This document shows positions 35,863 to 43,393 of a DNA stretch of 43,807 bases, in pieces. Numbering within the stretch: the stretch's first letter is position 1; each line of letters starts with the position of its first letter. Position numbers and translations under genes: made by a program. Source of the DNA: Gaiellaceae bacterium (GTDB lineage Bacteria; Actinomycetota; Thermoleophilia; Gaiellales; Gaiellaceae); NCBI GenBank assembly GCA_030446625.1, contig JAUJMY010000015.1:40675-84481 (forward strand), written 5' to 3'. The notes under the pieces were generated by a model, which saw nothing but the letters and a program-made list of their open reading frames with translations, ran no database searches and was not told the DNA's origin.

Positions 35863-37268
35863 GCGGCCTCAGCGGCCGTTATCTCGGCGACGACCTCAGC
35901 TTCCGAACGCCATTCCTGTCCGAGGACGGCGGTCAGCTTGTCGATGACGCCGGCGCGACGGGCAAGTCCCTGCAGGTCGCGCTCGGTGTCCAGCAGGCGC
36001 TTGAGCATCCCCAGCGGCAACCCGTGCTTGGCGGCGAGCTCGGCGAGCAATGCCTCGTCCTCGGCACTGAAGATCGCCCCGTCCTCGACCGGGACGTCGA
36101 GCGTCCGGCCGGTGACCTTCTCGTAAAGCGCCGGCAGCGAGTCCTGCCAGTCCTGCCGCTCGTAACGCCAGATGCGGCGGATCTCCAGCAGCTCCTCGCG
36201 CGAGATGAGCGCGACCGCTTGTCCTTCGGGCGCGAGACACCGCACCTCCTCCTCGGCCTCGAGCAGGCGCGTCAGGATCTCCTGGCAGAACGCGAGTTTG
36301 TACGGGCCGCGGATTAGGGGGTCGTCCTCGCTGCCGTGCGTCTTCGGCGTCACCTGCCCATTGCGACGCACGTGCTCGCGGACGGCCGTCTTCCTCGCCG
36401 GGTCTTGCGTCGCGGCTAGGAAGTCGCGCAGTTCAAGTAGCGGCTCGAGCCACTCGTCGCCATTGTCGACCATGGCCTCCATCGCCTTGTCCTTCGTCAC
36501 GACAGTGCAGACCCAGCAGCCGAAGCGACTCGAGCCGCACGACGGCGTCGTCGTGTCGACGACCAGCGGGCACTCGCCTGACTGCGAGTTCTGGTACAGC
36601 GCCAACAGGTCGCGGTTGTCGCGGCCCCAGGGATTCTCGACCTGCAGTAGGTAGGCCCAGACGTCGTCGACGCTCCAGTCCCTCACCGGCGTGTAGACGA
36701 ACGCGTTCGGCAGCCGCGAGTGACGCGATAGGAGTGTGCCCTTGATCTCCCGAAGGCTCATCACCTGCGCGCGCGTGGCGCTCTCCTGCCGGCGTACGCC
36801 GAGAACGAGCGTCACTTCGCCGTGCTCGGCCACGCGCTCGAGGATGAAGCGGTTCGCGGGGTTGATCTTCATCCGCTCGGTGCACCAGCGGAAGCGTTTC
36901 GACGGCGCGGGGTAGCCCTTGCCGACCAAGTTGACCCAAAACGACTCTTCGACCGTCGGCACAACCTTGTGGGCGCTGATCGGCAGGCCGTCGATGGCGG
37001 CGCGCGTGTTGATGCCGTCGAGTGCCTCGTCGAGGTAGTCGATGATCACCGGCGTCTCGACGCGCGTGTCGCCGGCGACGACGTAGACGTGCTTCGTCCG
37101 CTGCTCAGCCGGCAAGACGGCGAGCGCGTACCAGACGAGCTGGAGCGCGGCCGTCGAGTCCTTCCCGCCGGAGTAGCCGATCACCCACGGCCGCGCGTCG
37201 GCCTGATAGGCCGCGCGGATCTCAACCAGCGTCTGCGCGACGACGTCGGCGGCGGCGCTAGGCGGCAA
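35859..37268 (-). CDS. dndC: DndC iron-sulfur ATP-pyrophosphatase/sulfurtransferase
   Basis: A 469-residue protein of the PAPS-reductase/ATP-pyrophosphatase superfamily that activates the DNA backbone for sulfur transfer. The PP-loop is SGGKDST (33-39); RFRWCTERMKINP (125-137) is the conserved substrate-site segment; four cysteines C233, C244, C251 and C254 (CPLVVD, SCGSSRFGCWVC) are placed to bind the 4Fe-4S cluster. The C-terminal 200 residues are helical and family-typical (DPLIRGPYKLAFCQEILTRL). The TTG start at 37268 overlaps the dndB end by 11 bp. Length and motifs are normal, so the enzyme should be active. Confidence 0.93.
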   Translation of the reverse strand: MPPSAAADVVAQTLVEIRAAYQADARPWVIGYSGGKDSTAALQLVWYALAVLPAEQRTKHVYVVAGDTRVETPVIIDYLDEALDGINTRAAIDGLPISAHKVVPTVEESFWVNLVGKGYPAPSKRFRWCTERMKINPANRFILERVAEHGEVTLVLGVRRQESATRAQVMSLREIKGTLLSRHSRLPNAFVYTPVRDWSVDDVWAYLLQVENPWGRDNRDLLALYQNSQSGECPLVVDTTTPSCGSSRFGCWVCTVVTKDKAMEAMVDNGDEWLEPLLELRDFLAATQDPARKTAVREHVRRNGQVTPKTHGSEDDPLIRGPYKLAFCQEILTRLLEAEEEVRCLAPEGQAVALISREELLEIRRIWRYERQDWQDSLPALYEKVTGRTLDVPVEDGAIFSAEDEALLAELAAKHGLPLGMLKRLLDTERDLQGLARRAGVIDKLTAVLGQEWRSEAEVVAEITAAEAA

Positions 37269-38337
37269 GGCGAACCTCCGCGTCGCGCTCGCTGTCGGTG
37301 AGGTCGAGGCCGAGCTGCGACTTCAGGACGTTCGCCGTCAGCGCGACTGAAGCGCCGGCCTTCGAGATCTTCCCGCCGTGCAAGGCGCGCCCCTCCCACA
37401 GCCGTCGGTTGGCGCGCGACCAGTCGACGTCGGCGAGAGCGTTGAGGCGCGAACGCCAGTCGTCGGGATGGGCGGTGATCAGCGCCGCGCCGGCGATGCC
37501 GAGGGCGTGCAACGCCACCGCGTAGGTGTGAATGTGGCTCTGACGCAGGTCGGACGCACTTGTCGCCTCGTCGACGAAGCCCCAGCCGACGATCAGCTCG
37601 CCGATGCGCGTCCAGAAGTCGATTGCCAGCTCGACGTCGGCGTCGCTGATCTCCCGCTTTTGCTTTCCAAGGAGTGCCTCGAGCGCCTGATAGATACCGC
37701 TCAAGGTGAACACCTTCGTCGAGCGGTTCGAGATCGAGGTCTTCTCGAGTTCGGTGTAGCCGGCGAACGGATGAACGCTCGCGGCAATCTCGCGCGCGAG
37801 CCCGGCAAGGGGGTCGCGATGGTCGTAGAGGATGCCCAGCGAACGGGTCGGCCTCAGCGCGTAGCGGTTCAAGTCCGCGAACATTTGCTGTGCGCGCTTG
37901 AGACCGGCATCGACGAAGAAGACAACGGGCACTGTCTCGTCCCCGAGTTCGGGGCGCTCCTGGAGCGCTGACTCGATTGCCGCGCGCCGGTGCTGGCCGT
38001 CGTTGACCAGGAGTCGGGCCGTCAGCGGGATGACTAGCCGGCCGACGGACGCTCCGCCGACGACGTCGAGCGGCTCGAACTCCGGGTCAGCGTCGACCGA
38101 AGCGGTGATCGCCGACAAGACGTATCCGCGCGGGTTCTCGCTCAGATACCGCGCAATCTCTGGAACGCGCGCCGCGTTCAAGACCCGCTGCGCGCGCAGC
38201 TCTGCCGGCAGCCCGCTTTCGTCGGAGGTCAGCAGCCGAGGCACCAGCTTCAATGGCAGCACGGCGACGAAGTACTCGCGCCCGGCCTGCACGCTCCGAA
38301 GCGCGACGAACGTCAGCGTCGGGGCCTCGGCTGTCAT
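37258..38337 (-). CDS. dndB: DndB, DGQHR-domain regulator of phosphorothioation
   Basis: A 359-residue DGQHR-domain protein. The N-terminus APTLTFVALRSVQAGREYFV is the expected family start, DGQHRR occupies 113-118 in LLVNDGQHRRAAIE, and MFADLNRYALRPTRSLGILY follows about 40 residues later, a signature shared with DndB/DptB. DndB represses dnd transcription or limits modification in the studied systems and is not needed for the chemistry. I chose the ATG at 38337: the frame remains open to an ATG at 38463, but those 42 residues do not resemble DndB. It is the first gene of the operon dndB-C-D-E-A-GHKL-HEPN and lies next to the divergent control region. Confidence 0.9.
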   Translation of the reverse strand: MTAEAPTLTFVALRSVQAGREYFVAVLPLKLVPRLLTSDESGLPAELRAQRVLNAARVPEIARYLSENPRGYVLSAITASVDADPEFEPLDVVGGASVGRLVIPLTARLLVNDGQHRRAAIESALQERPELGDETVPVVFFVDAGLKRAQQMFADLNRYALRPTRSLGILYDHRDPLAGLAREIAASVHPFAGYTELEKTSISNRSTKVFTLSGIYQALEALLGKQKREISDADVELAIDFWTRIGELIVGWGFVDEATSASDLRQSHIHTYAVALHALGIAGAALITAHPDDWRSRLNALADVDWSRANRRLWEGRALHGGKISKAGASVALTANVLKSQLGLDLTDSERDAEVRLAA

Positions 38338-38722
38338 CGGTGCTGGGTTGGAAGTTTCTAGGGCCGCCAATGGAAGTTCCTCCGGGCGTCGATGGTACGA
38401 ACACGTTCGGACGAGGAGGCTCCTCTCCTCCGCGGCGACGGTAGGTCGCCGCGGCGGAGCCATGGCGGCTAGTCGGTGCTGTCGCGATAGAGGAGGCCAA
38501 GCCGCTCAAGCGTCTCGCGCGCCTCGCGTGAAGCGGCCTGCCCCGGCTGGCTTACGACACTACGTGCGTCCTCCCCGCAGCGTTCTGCGAACACGCCTGC
38601 AAGGTTTCGCCGCGTCGCACCCCTTTAGATGGTGAGGACGCAGCTGGTGGGCGTCCCCCATACCCCGTAAACTCCGTCGGGCCGCGTCTGAGCAGAGGCC
38701 AGCCGCAGCCAAAGGAGGATAG
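38338..38722. promoter_or_regulatory. Shared divergent control region of the two defence operons
   Basis: TGGAAGTT occurs twice, at 38349-38356 and 38371-38378, exactly 22 bp (two helical turns) apart, just upstream of dndB. CCGCGGCGAC (38430-38439) and GTCGCCGCGG (38445-38454) form a 10-bp hairpin with a five-base loop, next to a smaller GAGGA/TCCTC stem. The repeats are candidate operator half-sites for DndB or the HTH protein. For the plus-strand operon the only clear signal is AAAGGAGG at 38711-38718. Promoter boxes cannot be named with confidence. Confidence 0.45.
38469..38594 (-). CDS. Possible 41-residue leader ORF upstream of dndB
   Basis: A GTG-initiated minus-strand frame encodes a helical peptide with protein-like content (QPGQAASREARETLERLGLL, then YRDSTD and TAG). 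It stops just before the start of the long dndB frame. It could be a small regulator, a leader peptide or the tail of a lost gene. No good ribosome-binding site is seen. Confidence 0.3.
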   Translation of the reverse strand: MFAERCGEDARSVVSQPGQAASREARETLERLGLLYRDSTD

Positions 38723-39184
38723 GTGAACGAGTTCGCGCAGGCTGTCGCGACGTTGCAGGGCTACGCCGGCACCGCCGCTTCGCGCAGCCACTACCTGACC
38801 GAGCGCTACGACGAGGCGCTCAACGACCTTCTTCGCAACCCGGCCCGCGCCGGCGACGCCGGCGAGCTCGTCGACGCCGCGCTCGCCAATGCCCGCAAGA
38901 AGCTGGCACACCGCCCCGCGCTCATGCCGCGGGCGGCGAGCGACAGTCTCGCCCGGCTCGATGAGACGGGCGCGACAGGAACTGCGCCCGAGCCGGCCGT
39001 CGCCGACGAGCTGCCCGCGTGGTTCACCAAGCTCAAGCCGCGGACGCGCCGGCTGATCGCCCTGACCGCGCTCGGCTTCCCGCCGCGCGAGGTGGCGCGG
39101 CTTGAGGGGCTGACGCCGCAACAGTCCTGGGTGGCGCTGTCGCGCGCGCGCCTCCGAGCGCGCGCGCTGCTGGAGGCAGCGTGA
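38723..39184 (+). CDS. Sigma-70 region 4-like HTH protein
   Basis: A 153-residue protein. The C-terminal third is a sigma region 4/LuxR-like helix-turn-helix (LKPRTRRLIALTALGFPPRE, VARLEGLTPQQSWVALSRAR). The N-terminal part is helical, with a linker rich in Ala, Glu and Pro; there is no region 2, so it is not a complete sigma factor. It may regulate its own operon, the divergent dnd operon, or both. The GTG start is fixed by AAAGGAGG. Its TGA stop overlaps the GTG of the GIY-YIG gene. First gene of the rightward defence operon. Confidence 0.75.
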   Translation: MNEFAQAVATLQGYAGTAASRSHYLTERYDEALNDLLRNPARAGDAGELVDAALANARKKLAHRPALMPRAASDSLARLDETGATGTAPEPAVADELPAWFTKLKPRTRRLIALTALGFPPREVARLEGLTPQQSWVALSRARLRARALLEAA

Positions 39185-39594
39185 TCGGCCGCCGCCTGTA
39201 CCGCCTGCGGCCGTGGCTCGTCCGCGCCCTGATCCCGCCCGGCCACGCCGGCTCGTACGTGCTCTATGTCGGTTCGGGCGCGGGCGTCCAGCCCCGTTAC
39301 AACGGCCGCTCCGATCACGACCTGGCTGCGCGCTTGACCACCCACGCCCGCGCCGAGCGCGGCGAGTACTTCAGTTACCACGTCCACCGCGACGCCGCGA
39401 CCGCCTACCTCGCCGAGTGCACGGCGTTCCACCTGCGCGGCGACGCGTGGGCCAACGTCATCCATCCGGCCGCCCCGCGCGGCGCGGCGGCGGCGTGCCC
39501 GTTCTGCACTGTCCGCGGCCACATCCGCCGCTTCTCCACCCACCTCATCGTGTCGGAGCGACTGCCCGCCACGGTCACCACGAAGGAGGCCTAG
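39181..39594 (+). CDS. Compact GIY-YIG nuclease-like protein with C-terminal Cys pair
   Basis: A 137-residue protein with a minimal GIY-YIG layout: GSYVLYVG (24-31) stands for the GIY strand, YNGRSD (40-45) for YIG plus the following Arg/Ser, then R51 and H55 in LAARLTTHAR, and E79 in YLAECTAFH as the expected metal-binding Glu. The C-terminus adds a CPFC pair (106-109) followed by a His in RGHIRR, perhaps a zinc site. GIY-YIG enzymes cut DNA in homing, repair and restriction. Translation is coupled to the upstream HTH gene (TGA/GTG overlap), and the MORC-like ATPase gene starts at the next base after its stop. Confidence 0.7.
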   Translation: MIGRRLYRLRPWLVRALIPPGHAGSYVLYVGSGAGVQPRYNGRSDHDLAARLTTHARAERGEYFSYHVHRDAATAYLAECTAFHLRGDAWANVIHPAAPRGAAAACPFCTVRGHIRRFSTHLIVSERLPATVTTKEA

Positions 39595-41388
39595 ATGTCC
39601 GCAACTAAGACCACCGCCCTCGCCGAGCGCGACGGCAGCGTCGCCTCGACCGCATCGCTCGTCCAGCCCGGTCAGGCACTCGAGAGCTCGCGCGACTCCG
39701 GCTTCGACCTCTCTGCGGCCGTCGGCGAGCCGACCGACAACAGCATCCAGGCCGGCGCGAGCATCATCCGCATTGCGACCAAGGTCGTCGACGCGGAGAC
39801 CCGTGAGGCCGTCGAGACGTCGGCGCTCGCCGCGCACAAGGGCGCCAAGCGCATCGACGAGCTCGCCGTCGCCGACGACGGGCACGGCATTCCCGAGAAC
39901 ATCCTCGCCAACGTCCTCTCCCTCGGCTACGGGACGCGCATGAACGACCGCAACGGGCTCGGCCGCTTCGGCATGGGCCTCAAGCTGGCGGCGCTGTCGC
40001 AGGCGCGGCGGCTGGACGTCTGGACAAAGCTCGCGGCCTCGGACGAGGTCTTCCACGCCTACCTCGACCTCGACGAGGTCGTCGCCGGTGACCAGACGGC
40101 AATCGAGGCGCGCCCCGTCGACGGGTTCCCCGCCGAGCACGCCCACCTGATGACGAACCCGAAGAAGAAGACGCCGTTTGCCTCGGGGACGCTCGTCGTC
40201 TGGTCGAACATCGACCGCCTTGAGGAGGGCGGGCGCTTCGGGATGGCCATCCGCGACCGCCTGCAGGAGCTGACGAAGTACCTCGCCCGAACCTACCGCG
40301 TCTTCATCGACCGCGGGCTCTACCTCGAGCTGAACAACACGGAGATCTCGCTCCACGACCCGCTGTTCCTGCTCGACAACCCGCGCGTCGGCAAGCGCTT
40401 CGGGTCAATAAAGGCGCAGGTCTTCAGTGACGACGAGATCGAGATCGACGGCGAGAAGGTGCGTGTTCGCGTGACGCTGCTCCCGGAGGAGCTGCGTCCT
40501 CGAGCCGGCGAGGGCGGCCGCACGTTCGGCGAGCTGCAGATCCCGGAGAACCAGAGCCGCGTGTCGATCCTCCGCCAGGAGCGCGAGATCTTCTACGACA
40601 CGCTGCACCACAGCTTCTTCCCCCACGACGAGATCTCGCGTGGGCGTTTCCAGGTCGACCGCTACATCGGTGTCGAGATTGCCTTCCCGGCGACGCTCGA
40701 CGAGTACTTCCGCGTGCGCAACGTCAAGAAGGGCGCCGAGCCCGACGCCAAGCTGCGCGAGGAGATCAGGAAGATCATCAAGAAGCCGATCGCCGCCGCC
40801 CGCGCCGAGATCCGTACGCACTGGGAGAAGGTGCACCGCGAGGAGACCAAGGACGTGCCTGAGCACCAGCCGGCTGAGCAGGCGGTCGCCCGCGCCGAGC
40901 AGCACACGCCACCGGGTCAGGCCGGGCGCGACCTGCCGCCGAAGCGCCAGCAGCAGATCGTCGACGACCTCGTCGCCGACCTTGATCTCGACGACGACGG
41001 CGAGGACAAGGAGGCGAAAGAGCAGGCCGTCCGCGAGGCAGTCGAGACGAAGCCGATCTCGATCGTCGACCTCGACTGGCCGGGCAAGGAGCTCGTCGAC
41101 ATCACGCACCTGAACGGGAACGCCGTCGTCAAGATCAACCGCCGCCATCCGTTCATCCGCGAGATCTACACGCCGCTCAAGGAGCTGGCGGCCAAGGATC
41201 CCAACCAGGTCGACGCGACCGAGGTCGTCGAGTTCCTGCGCAAGGTCGAGGTCGCGTTCGACGTGCTGTTCATGGCCTACGCTAAGGCTGAGAACATGGA
41301 CGCCGAGGCCGACGTCAGGTACGCCGATCTTCGCAGCTACTGGGGCCAGTTCACGGCGGCCTACATCGGCGAGGCGCTGAGGGGGTAG
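39595..41388 (+). CDS. MORC-like GHKL ATPase
   Basis: A 597-residue protein with an N-terminal GHKL ATPase: N-box E45, D48, N49 in AVGEPTDNSIQAGA; G1 box DDGHGI (94-99); G2 box GRFGMGLK (123-130). GRFGMGLK is typical of bacterial MORC-like ATPases reported from restriction-modification-like operons. An S5-fold-like segment follows (FGELQIPENQSRVSILRQ, then REIFYDTLHH). A polar, charged linker at about 410-480 leads to a C-terminal helical domain. ATP binding would clamp the dimer around DNA or a partner. The ATG has AAGGAGG six bases upstream and lies directly after the GIY-YIG stop. It is a different subfamily from the GHKL protein of the dnd operon. Confidence 0.82.
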   Translation: MSATKTTALAERDGSVASTASLVQPGQALESSRDSGFDLSAAVGEPTDNSIQAGASIIRIATKVVDAETREAVETSALAAHKGAKRIDELAVADDGHGIPENILANVLSLGYGTRMNDRNGLGRFGMGLKLAALSQARRLDVWTKLAASDEVFHAYLDLDEVVAGDQTAIEARPVDGFPAEHAHLMTNPKKKTPFASGTLVVWSNIDRLEEGGRFGMAIRDRLQELTKYLARTYRVFIDRGLYLELNNTEISLHDPLFLLDNPRVGKRFGSIKAQVFSDDEIEIDGEKVRVRVTLLPEELRPRAGEGGRTFGELQIPENQSRVSILRQEREIFYDTLHHSFFPHDEISRGRFQVDRYIGVEIAFPATLDEYFRVRNVKKGAEPDAKLREEIRKIIKKPIAAARAEIRTHWEKVHREETKDVPEHQPAEQAVARAEQHTPPGQAGRDLPPKRQQQIVDDLVADLDLDDDGEDKEAKEQAVREAVETKPISIVDLDWPGKELVDITHLNGNAVVKINRRHPFIREIYTPLKELAAKDPNQVDATEVVEFLRKVEVAFDVLFMAYAKAENMDAEADVRYADLRSYWGQFTAAYIGEALRG

Positions 41389-41393
41389 CAGAC

Positions 41394-41516
41394 ATGGCGA
41401 AGCCGAAGAAGAGCCTGCTCCGGAAGGCAGCGCGGCTCCTGCGGAGGTCGCGGTCGAAGAACGTCCGCTCGGTCGCCGGCCGCGTCCTCGGCGAAGGCCG
41501 GCGCCGTCGAAGGTGA
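41394..41516 (+). CDS. Very basic 40-residue peptide
   Basis: An ATG five bases after the ATPase stop opens a 40-residue ORF whose product has about 16 Lys/Arg and only one Glu (MAKPKKSLLRKAARLLRRSR core). It would bind nucleic acid or an acidic partner. The tight spacing after the ATPase gene and its position before DUF2130 suggest a real operon member that automatic callers would skip. No Shine-Dalgarno apart from GGGGG at the ATPase end. Confidence 0.4.
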   Translation: MAKPKKSLLRKAARLLRRSRSKNVRSVAGRVLGEGRRRRR

Positions 41517-41654
41517 CCGACGCCCGGCGGCGGTACTAGCCGCCGCCGGGCCGCTCCAGCCCCCTACCTCATCCGAAGGCGCGGCGGCCATGCCGTCCGA
41601 GGGCCGCCCTACGCTTCATTCCCCTTTTCGCAGGAACTACGGAAGGTGCAGCGC

Positions 41655-42881
41655 ATGGCCGGGTTCATCAAGTGTCCAACCTGCAAGGCCGAGATCCCTC
41701 TCAACGAGGTCATCGATCACGAGATCGACGAGCAGCTCGAGGCGCGCCTCGCGGCCGAGCTGAAGCAGCGCGAGCGGGCGCAGGCGACGGCGCTAGCCGA
41801 GCGCGAGCAGGAGTTGCGCGCGGCGTTCGAGGAGGAGCGCGAGAAGCGCGACGAGGCGCTCCGGCTGGGAGTCGAGGAGCGGGTCGCCGCCGAGATGGCC
41901 GACTTGAAGGCGCTGGCCGCCGAGCGGGACGCTCTGTTGAAGCAGGCGCAGGAGCGCGAGCTTGCCCTGCGCCAGGAGCGGCGGAGGCTCAAGGACGAGC
42001 GTCAGACGCTCGAGCTCGACGTCGCGCGGAGGCTCGACGCTGAGCGCAAGCAGCTGACAGCGAAGGCGCGCGAGGATCTCGCCGAGGCGCACCAGCTCGA
42101 GCTGCGCGAGAAGGAGATTGCCCTCGAGCAGATGGGGCGGCAGATCAAGGAGCTGCAGGAGTCGTCGCTGCAGCAGCGCGCCGGGCTGCGCGGCGAGGCG
42201 CTCGAGCGCGAGATGGAGGACGTCCTGCACGAGCGTTTTCCCTACGACCGCGTCGAGCCGATCAAGTCCGGTACGCGTGGCGCCGACGTGCTGCAGACGG
42301 TGCAGCACCGCGGCGCGAGCTGCGGCAAGATCCTTTGGGAGTCGAAGCGCGCGCGCAACTTCAGCAACGGCTGGATCGCCAAGCTCAAGCAGGATCAGGC
42401 CGCGGCCGGCGCCGACTTTGCCGTCTTGGTCTGCGCCGTCCTGCCGCCGAACGCGCGCCTGATGGAGCAGCTCGAGGGCGTGTGGGTTGTCGAGTCGGCG
42501 TGCGTGCCGGCGCTGGCGAGCGCCCTCAGGGACACGCTCGCGCTTGTAGCGCAGGCCCGCTCGGTCGACGCCAACCGTAACGACGCCATGGACGCCATAT
42601 ACGACTACCTGTCGAGCAGTGCTTTCGCCCGTCGCATCCGCAGTGCGGTCGAGGCGTTCATGGACATGAAGCAGGAGCTCGACCTCGAGCGCCGAGCGAC
42701 GGAGAAGCGCTGGGCGAAGCGCGCTGCGCAGCTCGACCAGTTGGCCGCCAACACCGCCGGTATGTACGGCGAGCTCGAGGCGCTGATGGGCAGCGCGCTG
42801 CCGGCTGTCGACCTCCTCGAGCTCCCGGCGTCGGCAACCGTCGAGAACATTCAAGAAATAGCCGCGCGCTCGGCGGCGTAG
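41655..42881 (+). CDS. DUF2130 coiled-coil PD-(D/E)XK nuclease-like protein
   Basis: A 408-residue protein with three parts: a short zinc-knuckle start (C7-x2-C10, IKCPTCKAEIPL), a long coiled coil (about 22-180, Glu/Arg/Lys/Ala heptads) and the DUF2130 domain. The domain shows a restriction-endonuclease fold: EREMEDVLHERFPYDRVEPI, D211 in SGTRGADVLQTV and E229-x-K231 in ILWESKRARNFSNGW. It probably cuts or grips DNA. I prefer the ATG at 41655 with GGAAGG eight bases upstream over the GTG at 41646. It lies 138 bp after the basic peptide ORF on the same strand, so it may share the operon. Confidence 0.82.
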   Translation: MAGFIKCPTCKAEIPLNEVIDHEIDEQLEARLAAELKQRERAQATALAEREQELRAAFEEEREKRDEALRLGVEERVAAEMADLKALAAERDALLKQAQERELALRQERRRLKDERQTLELDVARRLDAERKQLTAKAREDLAEAHQLELREKEIALEQMGRQIKELQESSLQQRAGLRGEALEREMEDVLHERFPYDRVEPIKSGTRGADVLQTVQHRGASCGKILWESKRARNFSNGWIAKLKQDQAAAGADFAVLVCAVLPPNARLMEQLEGVWVVESACVPALASALRDTLALVAQARSVDANRNDAMDAIYDYLSSSAFARRIRSAVEAFMDMKQELDLERRATEKRWAKRAAQLDQLAANTAGMYGELEALMGSALPAVDLLELPASATVENIQEIAARSAA

Positions 42882-42940
42882 CTGTGAAGCGCACGCGCGC
42901 CGGAACGGCGCTGCGTCGCCGGCCCTAGCGGCGGCCGCCG

Positions 42941-43393
42941 TCAGGTGCTGGCTACGAGCTGCCCACACAGCAGGCAGTGGATGCGACCGTCCCACGACTC
43001 CGGCACCTTGACCGGCTCGGCAGGGTGGCAGGCGAAGTCGACGCGGCGCATGTCGTTCGGCTCGTCGGGCACGGGCGGGATCCTCCGCCTGGGCGCACGC
43101 GTAACCCGGATCTGCAGCGACTTCGACGAGCTGCGCTCGAAGCCCTTCAGCATCCGGTGCATTTCGTTGTCGAGCTCGCCGCCGAGCTTGGCCTCCATGT
43201 GGGCGAGCTGCGGCCGCGTCCACCAGCCATCTTCGGAGCGGCCGCCACAGTACGGGCAGTAATAGCCGCCAACCGGCATCGGCTCGCCGTGGTCTCCGTG
43301 TAGCCACTTGAACTCGCGCTCACAGTGCGGGCATTCGCGCCTGAGGAAGCCGTCGTCATCGATCGAGACGGTGACCTTGCCGATCACTTTCAC
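42941..43393 (-). CDS. Zinc-ribbon protein, 150 residues
   Basis: A small protein with a zinc ribbon made by C21-x2-C24 (RRECPHCEREFKW) and C46-x2-C49 (YYCPYCGGRS), a helical middle (LAHMEAKLGGELDNEMHRML) and a third pair C140-x2-C143 (IHCLLCGQ) at the end. It starts MKVIGKVTVSIDDDGF from an ATG at 43393. It converges on the DUF2130 gene with 59 bp between the stops, so it is a separate transcript. Function unknown; the context suggests a nucleic-acid-binding role. Confidence 0.7.
   Translation of the reverse strand: MKVIGKVTVSIDDDGFLRRECPHCEREFKWLHGDHGEPMPVGGYYCPYCGGRSEDGWWTRPQLAHMEAKLGGELDNEMHRMLKGFERSSSKSLQIRVTRAPRRRIPPVPDEPNDMRRVDFACHPAEPVKVPESWDGRIHCLLCGQLVAST

Noticed and set aside
38338..38463. 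42-residue N-terminal extension of DndB
   Set aside because: It does not resemble the family N-terminus and covers the twin repeats and hairpin; the ATG at 38337 gives the normal start.
38806..40356. 516-residue minus-strand ORF opposite the HTH, GIY-YIG and MORC-like genes
   Set aside because: It is a shadow of three genes with clear motifs on the plus strand, and it has no recognisable domain.
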